A DNA stretch of 64,000 bases from positions 1 to 64,000 of the forward strand of contig PLSM01000095.1 in the NCBI GenBank assembly GCA_003165075.1, written 5' to 3'. The stretch comes from Acidobacteriaceae bacterium. Its GTDB lineage: Bacteria > Acidobacteriota > Terriglobia > Terriglobales > Acidobacteriaceae. The stretch's first letter is position 1; each line of letters opens with the position of its first letter. The translations under genes and the position numbers were made by a program. Below the pieces are notes generated by a model. The model was given only the letters and a program-made list of their open reading frames with translations. It had not been told where the DNA came from and did not search any database. Of this stretch, positions 36,729 through 44,913 are shown one piece after another.

Positions 36729-37928
36729 ATGAGCGCAGCATGCTACGCAGCAAGTGACGGGCAAAAGTCCAGTTATGAACCCGATCATATGGTGTACTCC
36801 CATCGCCGGACCCGGCTCGGTGATGCGAGCCCGCGTGTTCTTCTGGCCGAGGACGATGAGGTAGTCCGTTTGCTCCTGGAAAAATGCCTGCACGGCTGGG
36901 GATATCAGGTCGTTGCAGTCAAGAATGGCATCGAGGCGTGGGAGATTCTACGGCAGGATGCTCCGCCAGAACTTGTCATCCTGGATTGGAAGATGCCCGG
37001 AATCGATGGTATCGAACTGTGCGGCAGAGTGCGTCATGGGCTGTCGGATTTCTATCACTACGTATTGCTGATCACAGGAAAAAGCCATAAGAAAAACGCC
37101 GCTCAGGCATTGGAATCGGGAGCAGACGATTTCCTGACCAAGCCATTTGACCTAAGCGAGTTGCAGTCAAAGCTCAAAGTTGCCACCCGCATCCTCTCAT
37201 TGCAGGACCGCCTGATTCAGGCTCGGGAAGACCTTCGGGATCAGGCAACAAAGGACGGTCTCACCGGCCTTTGGAACAGAGTGACATTCCTGGATTTGTT
37301 CCAGCGGGAGCTCGGTCGCGCAGCCCGTTCAAAGGCCACGACAGGACTCTTACTAATTGACTTGGACCATTTCAAGCAAGTCAACGATACTCATGGGCAC
37401 TTGGCTGGAGATCTCGTATTGAAAAGGGTAGCGGGTCGTCTAAAGAATGTTCTCCGATCCTACGATTTTGTTGGACGTTTTGGTGGCGAGGAGTTTCTGA
37501 TCGCGCTTCCAGACACCAGCAGAAATCATCTCTGCAATATAGCCGAGAGGATTCGGTTGTCCGTGGCCAACCTAGCTGTTCATTACGGGGGCGCCAAAAT
37601 CAAATCCAGCCTTAGTGTCGGCGCAGTTGAGGTAATGCCGGGGGAGATGTCCTCACTGGATGCGATTGCTGTCGCCGATGTCGCCCTCTATCACGCAAAG
37701 AACTCAGGCCGAAATTGTACGGTGTACTGTCAGAGGCCCTGGCAGGAACTACTCTCTTCAGAAGGTGCTTGCCGGGCTATCTGCAACGAATGCCACGTTG
37801 AGCTTCTAAAGCAATGCGTAGTGTCGGCCGCCGGGAAAGGTACCGAGAATTTGCCCGGGTCGCGAGTTTCATGGCTCATGTATCCCTACAAGACAGAAGT
37901 TAGTTATGAGGAAAGGGCAATAATTTAA
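36729..37928 (+). CDS. Response regulator with GGDEF domain (diguanylate cyclase)
   Basis: The 399-residue product joins a receiver domain (VLLAEDDEVVR, acceptor Asp about 86 in VILDWKMPG, Lys about 138) to a GGDEF domain (DGLTGLWNR, DLDHFKQVND, active-site GGEEF about 252-256). The inhibitory I-site RxxD is present as RSYD five residues before GGEEF, so c-di-GMP feedback is expected. It would make c-di-GMP on phosphorylation. A C-terminal extension of about 65 residues contains AICNECHVELLKQC. The ATG at 36729 (AAGGA upstream) is preferred to the open TTG at 36690. Confidence 0.9.
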   Translation: MSAACYAASDGQKSSYEPDHMVYSHRRTRLGDASPRVLLAEDDEVVRLLLEKCLHGWGYQVVAVKNGIEAWEILRQDAPPELVILDWKMPGIDGIELCGRVRHGLSDFYHYVLLITGKSHKKNAAQALESGADDFLTKPFDLSELQSKLKVATRILSLQDRLIQAREDLRDQATKDGLTGLWNRVTFLDLFQRELGRAARSKATTGLLLIDLDHFKQVNDTHGHLAGDLVLKRVAGRLKNVLRSYDFVGRFGGEEFLIALPDTSRNHLCNIAERIRLSVANLAVHYGGAKIKSSLSVGAVEVMPGEMSSLDAIAVADVALYHAKNSGRNCTVYCQRPWQELLSSEGACRAICNECHVELLKQCVVSAAGKGTENLPGSRVSWLMYPYKTEVSYEERAII

Positions 37929-38027
37929 CCCGGGAGTGCTGATCAGTTTGATCGTAGAGGCAGTAAGTTTGCGCGACTCCTGACTACCGTTAGCTCCGTA
38001 TTGCCTTCGCAGAGGAAAACTTCATTT

Positions 38028-39173
38028 ATGCAACCGAGATCAATTGAAATGAGAGAACCGAACCGTCGCCGAGAAAGCAGGAATTGGGGTTACACCCAAC
38101 TGTACGGTTTGCGGAATACAGAAAACAGCCAGCCTATCGCGAATTACTCACTGGAAGGCGAAGGGTGGATGGAGACGCGGCGAAATTCGGCATTTAATCA
38201 AACGAGAGAATCCTTTCTGGCACTGGATGTTGTTGCTGGCGATTATTCACAAGCGAGTTTCGCTAACTGGATACTGAGACTCAAGTCTGGGTCCGATGCC
38301 GGCCTCTGGATGGCGCCTTTTCGAGGAATCCCGGATATTGACGTGTCTGTCCCTCTCGATTTGATTTATCTGGACGCGGATGGCCGAGTTATTGACCTGG
38401 TCGAGTGCTTCCCAAGTTGCCGCGTTTCCCCCTCAACTCCGCCTGCAGCCAGCGTCCTGGCGCTGCCCATCGGCGCCATCCATTCTTCACAAACTGAACG
38501 CGGCGATCAGTTGATGGTTTGCGCCGTTGAAGATATGCAGCGACGCATGGGTCAGATCTCTGTTGTTGCTGGCCGTAATTACTCCATCGACGGCACCGTG
38601 CCAGACCAACCTGTTCAGAAAGCAGAAATCATATTAGGCGCCGGAACCAATCCGTCGGAATCGAACGATCACGTCGGAGATGTGGAACCCGCTAAAAATC
38701 AGCAGACGCAAGAGGCAATCCCAAACAAACAAGGAGCGCGAAAAACGGTTTTGCGTATGAGTTGGGTAGTGCGCTGGTTATTCCCGGCTCCCCCGAATCC
38801 TCCCGAAATGAGGAGGGCACCGCGACAGCCTGCGACTGGCCTGGTTGCTTCGTTTTGGACCGGGGGAGCTCCTACGGTTCATACGATTCGCGACATCAGT
38901 TTGACTGGTTTGTATGTGATTACCTCGGAGCGTTGGTACATTGGTACGGTTGTTCGGATGACGCTCACAAAGACAGAAGGCATGGGACGAGGAATTGGAT
39001 CGTCAATTTGCGTCCGCGCCGCAGCCGTCCGCTGGGGCAATGACGGTGTTGGCCTTCAGTTTGTCCTGCAAGATACATCAAAGAAGCGCCAAGGCCAGCG
39101 TGAAAATCTTGAAGGGGCGGACAGACAGCAGTTCGATCAATTCCTCAAGTCGCTCAGGGACGCCAATCAATAG
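38028..39173 (+). CDS. DUF192-like and PilZ domain fusion protein
   Basis: The product (381 residues) has a DUF192-like domain at about 55-165 (GLWMAPFRGIPDIDVSVPLD, LIYLDADGRVIDLVE, SVLALPIGAI, GDQL) and a C-terminal PilZ domain from about 260 (RRAPRQPATGLVASFWTGG, HTIRDISLTGLYVIT) with the D/N-x-S-x-x-G element DISLTG. PilZ domains bind c-di-GMP. Its neighbours (a diguanylate cyclase and stator genes) fit a c-di-GMP-responsive motility role. The start is uncertain; ATG 38028 is taken over TTG 38001. Confidence 0.72.
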   Translation: MQPRSIEMREPNRRRESRNWGYTQLYGLRNTENSQPIANYSLEGEGWMETRRNSAFNQTRESFLALDVVAGDYSQASFANWILRLKSGSDAGLWMAPFRGIPDIDVSVPLDLIYLDADGRVIDLVECFPSCRVSPSTPPAASVLALPIGAIHSSQTERGDQLMVCAVEDMQRRMGQISVVAGRNYSIDGTVPDQPVQKAEIILGAGTNPSESNDHVGDVEPAKNQQTQEAIPNKQGARKTVLRMSWVVRWLFPAPPNPPEMRRAPRQPATGLVASFWTGGAPTVHTIRDISLTGLYVITSERWYIGTVVRMTLTKTEGMGRGIGSSICVRAAAVRWGNDGVGLQFVLQDTSKKRQGQRENLEGADRQQFDQFLKSLRDANQ

Positions 39174-39470
39174 GCGTCTCCGAGTGTTCCTGATCCATCA
39201 GGGCCTGTATCATGAATTTCGAGATCACGCGCCCATCGTCCTTCTGGAGCCGGGGACCGTAGGTATTGAAGATAGTCGTGCGGGGACAGGAGATTGCGTC
39301 GTCCTTGATAGTCTGCATGAATAACTTCTATCAGCAAGGATCAATTCCAAGTAGATTGTCAGTGCGATAATCGCGAACTCCATATCTTCAGGGCTCGATG
39401 CACTCTGTCCAGAGAGAGCCTGCCGAAAATACAGCTTGCCCGCCGGGAAGGTGTAGGCACAGAGCGACGG
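39174..39470. other. Gene-free gap between convergent genes
   Basis: About 300 bases between the DUF192-PilZ gene and the end of motB. No supported gene or clear terminator hairpin with a U-run was seen. Confidence 0.4.
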
Positions 39471-40232
39471 TCACGGCATTCTTGCTTGTACGACCACAAG
39501 GTCCACTCGCCTGTTCATTTTACGGCCCTCCGGCGTCGCATTATCGGCAACTGGCCGGTATTGGCCATACCCAGATGCGGAAATGCTGTTGGGATCGAAA
39601 CCGCCTTCATTCACGAGAAGCAGCAATACAGTCGTAGCGCGCGCTGTGGACAGTTCCCAGTTCGACTGAAATTGGGCGGTATGGATCGGTTGGTCATCGG
39701 AATGGCCCTGGACCCTGAGTTCCAGTCCCGGTTTGGATAAGATCTTCGCAATTCGTTCAATTTTTGCGGCCGCGCCGGGGAGGAGGACGGCTTGTCCACT
39801 ATTGAAGAATCCAAGTTCCTTCAAGCTGATTACAAATCCTTCAGGTGTAACCTGCATGACGACTTCGTGGTTCTTGAGCTCTTTGCCCATTTCTGCTTCG
39901 AGTTGCCGCCGGAGCTCAAAGACATCAACAGCCGACCGGCCAAGTTGCGGAGTCTTCGGCGGATTTGCACTCTTAACCTGGGTGCTGAAGTCTGTGTCTG
40001 GCAGCGCGTTGGAATAGGCGCCTCCGTACCCAGTTTCGTCTTGGGAGAATGCTCCCATGGTCTGGAAGCCGTTGTGAATGGCCCGCGAGAGTTTTCGGAT
40101 AGTCTGATTATCCCGGTAGGTCGCAGCGAACAATACAACGAAAAACGCAAACAGGAGCGTAATGAAGTCTGAATAAGAGAGCAGCCACCGATCATGGTTG
40201 AGGTGCTCTTCAAATTGTCTTCTGCGTTTCAT
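39471..40232 (-). CDS. motB: Flagellar stator protein MotB (set 1)
   Basis: MotB anchors the stator to peptidoglycan and carries the ion-binding Asp. The 253-residue product has one N-terminal membrane helix with Asp about 22 in SYSDFITLLFAFFVVLFA and a C-terminal OmpA-like peptidoglycan-binding domain (LRVQGHSDDQPIHTAQFQSN, WELSTARA, NRRVDLVV). It overlaps the end of motA by four bases. The missing basic N-terminal run of set 2 makes the two MotB proteins clearly different. Confidence 0.9.
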   Translation of the reverse strand: MKRRRQFEEHLNHDRWLLSYSDFITLLFAFFVVLFAATYRDNQTIRKLSRAIHNGFQTMGAFSQDETGYGGAYSNALPDTDFSTQVKSANPPKTPQLGRSAVDVFELRRQLEAEMGKELKNHEVVMQVTPEGFVISLKELGFFNSGQAVLLPGAAAKIERIAKILSKPGLELRVQGHSDDQPIHTAQFQSNWELSTARATTVLLLLVNEGGFDPNSISASGYGQYRPVADNATPEGRKMNRRVDLVVVQARMP

Positions 40233-41005
40233 CGCGACGCCACTTTAGCCAATTTGTGCTGCGGCGAACTCACATATCGGCTTAACTGCAACTCAAGTGC
40301 CCGCGGGTTTACTCCATCTATGATGGAAAGGACGGCTTCCAGCATCATCTCCTGCGTCACTTGCTTCTCGCGCAAGCGAATTCTTAACTTTCCCGCCCAG
40401 GGAAGGAAGAAAAGATTTGCTGAACCTACGCCATAGATTGTGGCGACAAATGCGACAGCGATCCCTTTGCCGACCTCATTTATGTCCTGCAGGTGCTGCA
40501 TAACTTGGATCAGGCCTAGCACTGCACCAATGATGCCAATAGTTGGCGCGAAACCTGCAGCAGCTTCGAAGACCTTCGGGATACGCTCATCTTTTTCGCC
40601 TCGGTAGTCAAGTTGCAGCTCCATCATCTTCCGCAGATCGGAGGCATTGACTCCGTCCACTGCCAGCATCAGGCTCTCTTTCAAGAAAGGGTCCTGAATC
40701 CTTGCGAGCTCAGTATCCAGAGAGAGCAGCCCTTCTTTTCGGGCCTTGTACGCATAGCGGAGCAGATTCTGGACGAGGGCGTCGGATTCAGTTTCCGGAT
40801 TGAAGAACACATCCTTGAGATGAATGAAGGCCTGGAGCACGACGGGTAGCGGAAACTGCACCATTACGGCTCCCACCGTGCCGCCGATGACAATCAACGC
40901 AGCGGTTGGCTGAATGACTTGAGCCAACTTGCCGCCCTCGAGCATTAACCCGCAACCGATGCCGAGGACCGCGATGACAATACCGCCAAATGTGCTTCTG
41001 TCCAC
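40229..41005 (-). CDS. motA: Flagellar stator protein MotA (set 1)
   Basis: The product (258 residues) has four membrane helices and the family runs GGTVGAVMVQFP, AYKARKEGLLSLD, FAPTIGIIGAVLGLIQVMQHL and GVGSANLFFLPWAGKL. It is the short, Bacillus/Pom-like MotA type. I start at GTG 41005 (MDRSTFGGIVIAV) with GGGAG just upstream; the open frame goes on to 41032. A perfect sigma-28 -10 element lies about 155 bases upstream. Confidence 0.9.
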   Translation of the reverse strand: MDRSTFGGIVIAVLGIGCGLMLEGGKLAQVIQPTAALIVIGGTVGAVMVQFPLPVVLQAFIHLKDVFFNPETESDALVQNLLRYAYKARKEGLLSLDTELARIQDPFLKESLMLAVDGVNASDLRKMMELQLDYRGEKDERIPKVFEAAAGFAPTIGIIGAVLGLIQVMQHLQDINEVGKGIAVAFVATIYGVGSANLFFLPWAGKLRIRLREKQVTQEMMLEAVLSIIDGVNPRALELQLSRYVSSPQHKLAKVASR

Positions 41006-41159
41006 GACGCTCCCCATCATTCCAACGACCACGATACCGGCGACGGTGCCATTTGCTATACCGGCCGGATCGATTTCCCGGTTCGTCCCGATCGTGAATC
41101 ACTTTTTGCGATCAGTCGTATATTGTCGCTTCAACTTAGCAGCAATTCGGGACGTTCCT

Positions 41160-41186
41160 TTATCGGCATCGGAGGACAAATGTTTC
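41160..41186 (-). promoter_or_regulatory. Sigma-28-type promoter for motAB set 1
   Basis: On the minus strand GAAA (41186-41183), 15 bases, then GCCGATAA (41167-41160): the -10 is a perfect FliA consensus and spacing is as in TAAA-N15-GCCGATAA; the -35 differs at one base. It points toward motA. Confidence 0.7.
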
Positions 41187-41318
41187 AAGAGTTTGAGCGC
41201 AGCCGACGGCGATCCGAGGCTCTCCATCGCATCAAAGATGCTCACGTCTAAATGCAATACAACAATTACGCATCGGCATCCCCCCTTAGTGTCAGACGGC
41301 ACTAATATGTCTCATCTG

Positions 41319-41344
41319 GAAATCCGCAGGCACTATGCCGATAG
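41319..41344 (+). promoter_or_regulatory. Sigma-28-like promoter for motAB set 2
   Basis: GAAA (41319-41322), 14 bases, then GCCGATAG (41337-41344), 7 of 8 matches to the FliA -10 consensus. It lies about 80 bases upstream of the second motA start. Spacing is one base short, so it is weaker than the divergent site. Confidence 0.5.
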
Positions 41345-41423
41345 AAAGCCAGCATTTCACCATATTCGCGGAGGATCGCCAAGGACTCCGGGCAGCAGTG
41401 CGATCTCGAGGAAAGCAAGGCGC

Positions 41424-42308
41424 ATGTTCTCAATCATTGGAATACTCGTTGTATTCGGCGCAGTTCTGGGCGGTTTTCTTATGGAAAAGGGTCCAGTAGC
41501 TGTTCTGATTCAGCCTTCGGAGTTCCTGATCATCGGCGGGGCAGCTCTGGGTACAATGCTGTCGGCAAACCCGCTTCACGTGTTGAAAAAGATTGTGAGT
41601 GGCGTAGCCCAAGTTTTGAGAGGATCGAAGTACTCAAAGAAACGCTACATCGAGTCTCTCAAGATGATGTTCACCCTCTTTGTGAAAGCGCGCAAGGAAG
41701 GATTGGCCGGGATCGAGATGGACATCGAAGATCCAGCCAAAAGCGCCGTATTTTCAAAATACCCGGATTTTCTGAAGAATCATCACGTTCGAGATTTCGT
41801 CTGCGACACGATGCGAATGGCGATCACCGGCGGGGCCAGCGCCTTCGACCTCGACCACATGATGGAACTGGACATGGATGTCCATCACATGGGCGCAACC
41901 CAGCCAGCTTCTGCTCTGGCCACGGTGGCTGATTCATTGCCGGGTCTGGGAATTGTTGCCGCAGTTCTAGGGGTAGTTCTTACGATGAGCGCGCTTGGTG
42001 GACCTCCTGAGGAGATAGGCCACAAGGTCGCGGCAGCCCTGGTGGGGACATTCCTCGGTATCCTGCTGTGCTACGGAATGGTGGGTCCGCTGTCGTCAAA
42101 TCTGTCGAAATTGGTCGATGAGGAACAATCTTATTACCACGTCCTGCGCGTGCTCATGATGTCGTTCATTAAAGGGATGTCTCCGGCCTTGGCAATCGAG
42201 CTCTCTCGACGCGCAATTCCCGAGCATGTACGGCCCAGCTTTCTGGAAGTGGATAAGGCCTGCCGCCAAAAGGAAGAACCCGCTGCTGCCCCGGCCGCAG
42301 CCGCATAG
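41424..42308 (+). CDS. motA: Flagellar stator protein MotA (set 2, E. coli-like)
   Basis: The 294-residue product starts MFSIIGILVVFGAVLGGFLM and has the long cytoplasmic loop of the E. coli MotA type (KARKEGLAGIEMDIEDP, HHVRDFVCDTMRMAI, GLGIVAAVLGVVLTM, GPLSSNLSKLVDEE). An Ala/Pro tail ends it. The start is the ATG just after AAGG; the frame upstream to 40929 overlaps the divergent motA and is not coding. motB follows 21 bases later. Confidence 0.9.
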   Translation: MFSIIGILVVFGAVLGGFLMEKGPVAVLIQPSEFLIIGGAALGTMLSANPLHVLKKIVSGVAQVLRGSKYSKKRYIESLKMMFTLFVKARKEGLAGIEMDIEDPAKSAVFSKYPDFLKNHHVRDFVCDTMRMAITGGASAFDLDHMMELDMDVHHMGATQPASALATVADSLPGLGIVAAVLGVVLTMSALGGPPEEIGHKVAAALVGTFLGILLCYGMVGPLSSNLSKLVDEEQSYYHVLRVLMMSFIKGMSPALAIELSRRAIPEHVRPSFLEVDKACRQKEEPAAAPAAAA

Positions 42309-42329
42309 TCTCACCAGAAGGATCAGAAC

Positions 42330-43115
42330 GTGTCAGACGGAAACGAAGTCATTATCGTCAGAAGAAAGATCACCCATGGCGGCCATCACGGCGGGGCATG
42401 GAAGGTGGCTTACGCCGATTTTGTGACCGCTATGATGGCGTTGTTTATTGTCCTGTGGCTGATGAACGCCAGCAAACAAGTGCAGGAGGCCGTGGGCGGG
42501 TATTTCAAAGATCCCAGGGGCTTCGCCAAAGTGGTTGGGACGAATAAGAATGGGGCCGGAGACTACGTTGCGATGAAGAAAGAGGACATGCAAAAGCTCA
42601 AGGAGGATCTCCTTCGCTCGATTCACCGCCTCGATCCGTTAGACAAATTGAAGAGCCAGATCGAGATCACAATTACGCAGGAGGGCCTCCGAATCGAGCT
42701 AATGGAATCGGCAAAGGGCACATTCTTTGAACTTGGCAGCGCGACGCCCACCCCCGCACTGGTTGAGCTTCTTCGGGTGCTATCGGAGGAATTGGGCAAG
42801 TTGCCAAACCGAGTATCCATCGAAGGACACACCGATTCAAAGCCGTACTCCGGGAGCCGGACCTATGACAATTGGGACTTGTCATCAGACCGGGCAAATG
42901 AGGCGAGGCGAATGATGCAGGGCGAGGGAATCCAGCCAGGCCAGGTCTCACAGGTGCGGGGCTTCGCGGACCAGCGTCTGCGTCTGCCTCAACAGCCAGA
43001 AGACCCGTCCAATCGACGGATCTCATTAATTGTTCAATATCAAGTCAAGGACGATGCGGAAGAGGCTCTTCCGGGCTCCATCACGAAGATGAACTCCCCA
43101 AGCGGCAAGAATTAG
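42330..43115 (+). CDS. motB: Flagellar stator protein MotB (set 2)
   Basis: The product (261 residues) has the N-terminal VIIVRRKITHGGHHGGAWKVAYADF run of E. coli-type MotB, ion-binding Asp about 30, one membrane helix (MMALFIVLWLM) and an OmpA-like domain (VSIEGHTDSKPYSG, WDLSSDRANEARRMM, PSNRRISLIV). The ATG-like GTG start at 42330 follows AGAAGGATCAG. Together with the MotA gene upstream it forms a second stator set with likely different ion or load properties. Confidence 0.9.
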   Translation: MSDGNEVIIVRRKITHGGHHGGAWKVAYADFVTAMMALFIVLWLMNASKQVQEAVGGYFKDPRGFAKVVGTNKNGAGDYVAMKKEDMQKLKEDLLRSIHRLDPLDKLKSQIEITITQEGLRIELMESAKGTFFELGSATPTPALVELLRVLSEELGKLPNRVSIEGHTDSKPYSGSRTYDNWDLSSDRANEARRMMQGEGIQPGQVSQVRGFADQRLRLPQQPEDPSNRRISLIVQYQVKDDAEEALPGSITKMNSPSGKN

Positions 43116-43145
43116 CTTCGGTTCATTGCAAGCTCAATCAAGTTC

Positions 43146-43484
43146 CTAGTTGACAACAAAAAGGCTTGCGGCTCGATGAGGGGTTGCCAGGCGCGACATT
43201 AGATCAAGCATTTTGGCTCGTTGTTCCTCCGACCGGTATACGAACTTGAAGCCATCAAAGGTGTCTCCAGCATTCGTCACACGCACCCGTAAGTCAAGGT
43301 TAAGGTCCTTATAACTGAAAGACACCTCGCCGCAGCATTCGGGGGGAAACGGCTCGCGTAGCTCCAGCCTCATGCCATCTTCACTGATGTCCCGGCAGCG
43401 CGCGAAGTGCAGAGAGTCTCGTATTTTCAACTGAACCGGAAAGTCGACCGCGAATCTTGGAACTCTATAATCGAATTTCTGCAT
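43146..43484 (-). CDS. PilZ-domain protein
   Basis: A 112-residue single PilZ domain: RVPRFAVDFPVQLKI at the start, the DISEDGMRLEL motif (D/N-x-S-x-x-G) and a C-terminal helix (EEQRAKMLDLMSRL). It probably binds c-di-GMP and, beside the stators, may tune motor output as YcgR-type proteins do; that role is inference. It converges on motB set 2 (30-base gap). A GCCGATAG sequence lies at 43546-43553 upstream but lacks a good -35. Confidence 0.8.
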   Translation of the reverse strand: MQKFDYRVPRFAVDFPVQLKIRDSLHFARCRDISEDGMRLELREPFPPECCGEVSFSYKDLNLDLRVRVTNAGDTFDGFKFVYRSEEQRAKMLDLMSRLATPHRAASLFVVN

Positions 43485-43927
43485 GATCTTCCCTTTATGC
43501 CTGATTTGTTCCCGGTTGTCTGAAGCCGCTTCCCTCTCAATTAGCCTATCGGCATCTCGCCCGCAAAAATCCGGTCGAAGTTGCCGTCATTAGTGACGAT
43601 ATTCCCTGATCTTCTGCGTAATGCGGACAAATTTGTGAAAAGATTGCCAGAATTTCCAATTTGGGCAGGTACTCCCGGATTAGATTCATGGTTACCTGGC
43701 GGGTCAAACCGTTGATTGAATTTTGCTTCTGGCCAAGAATTTGCTTTTCATTAGGGCATCGAGTGACTGTCGTCACATTAAAGTTTTTAGAATCTTGACA
43801 ATAATGGTCTTCGGTAACCGACCAGGGATAGATTACTGATGTGCATCGTTCCCCATCCCAACGGAACTGAATCAAACGGAATAAACCGCGCTCTGAGACG
43901 AGTGTGGAGGGCCCGGGAGGCAAAAAC
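43485..43927. other. Intergenic region upstream of divergent PilZ and OmpR-type genes
   Basis: About 440 bases, AT-rich, no supported gene. Minus-strand GCCGATAG at 43546-43553 resembles a FliA -10 element about 60 bases before the PilZ gene. Nothing else recognised. Confidence 0.4.
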
Positions 43928-44722
43928 TTGAACGACTTGTCTTCGATTGCCGAAGCGGACAAAATTGAGAGCAAAATCAAGTCTAAATCACCTATTCAAC
44001 TTTCAAAAGGCGGCACCAATCTCACGGATTTCAACAGGACAACGACGCGCCGAGTTTTGGTGGTTGAGGATGATGCATCGTTAGCCGGCTTTTTGAGCGC
44101 GGAACTCCAGGATCACGGCTTTGCCGTGGATATCATCCGGGATGGAGAAACGGCCCTCAACAAGCTCATGGAAAAATCAGCGTATGACCTGCTGATTCTG
44201 GAACTGAATCTCCCTAAACTCGACGGAATCAGTCTGATCAAACATATTCGCCCAACTTTTCCAAGGCTGCCGGTGCTCGTGGTTACCGCAAGGAACCGCA
44301 CTGAAGACAAGGTGGCGGCCCTGGTCAGTGGTGCGGATGACTGTCTCACTAAGCCGATATCTCTTGCGGAACTCCTTGCGAGAGTTCGCGCTCTTTTACG
44401 TCGAAACGGCGGACTCATCCCGATTAGCTCAACCGTCGGAGATCTCACGTTTCACCGGGAAGATCGCCGGGTGGAACGGAACGGCAGGAGAATCGAGTTG
44501 ACCCCGCGGGAATTTGCGCTGCTCGATGTCATGATTCAAAACGCTGGGCATCCCGTTTCGCGCAGCGCTTTGTTCGAGAGAGTCTGGAATACGGCATCAG
44601 AGCCTTCAACGAATATTGTGGACGTGTACATGAAATATGTGCGTGACAAGGTGGACCACCCTGGAGAGCCCAGGCTGCTTCACACTGTTCGAGGCTTTGG
44701 ATACGAGTTGGGACCGAAATGA
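43928..44722 (+). CDS. OmpR-family response regulator with Glu in place of the phospho-acceptor Asp
   Basis: The product (264 residues) has a receiver domain with the acidic pair VVEDDASLAG and Lys in CLTKPIS, and an OmpR-type winged helix (RRIELTPREFALLDVM, HTVRGFGYELG). The acceptor position reads LILELNLPKLDG, Glu about 92 (GAA at 44201-44203), where the family has Asp. It may act without phosphorylation. I place the start at TTG 43928 because GGGAGG lies seven bases upstream; GTG 43904 is the alternative. The first 38 residues are a non-conserved extension. Confidence 0.85.
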   Translation: MNDLSSIAEADKIESKIKSKSPIQLSKGGTNLTDFNRTTTRRVLVVEDDASLAGFLSAELQDHGFAVDIIRDGETALNKLMEKSAYDLLILELNLPKLDGISLIKHIRPTFPRLPVLVVTARNRTEDKVAALVSGADDCLTKPISLAELLARVRALLRRNGGLIPISSTVGDLTFHREDRRVERNGRRIELTPREFALLDVMIQNAGHPVSRSALFERVWNTASEPSTNIVDVYMKYVRDKVDHPGEPRLLHTVRGFGYELGPK

Positions 44723-44913
44723 AAAACGCCTCTGAGGTTCGCGAGCGACAAGGAAAGAATTCCGAGAAAATCTCAGAGCAAATGGAAGCGAAGTGGGTCT
44801 TGATTGCCTCGCTCTAACTCAATCGATGGCTCGTGCATCTGCTTCTCGTGTACCACTCCGGATGTTTACGAATGATGAAATAGTGATTCTCATCGAAGTC
44901 TCATTTCAAGCTT

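Noticed and set aside
40929..41423. Upstream extension of the second motA frame
   Set aside because: It runs antisense through the first motA gene; MotA homology starts at 41424.
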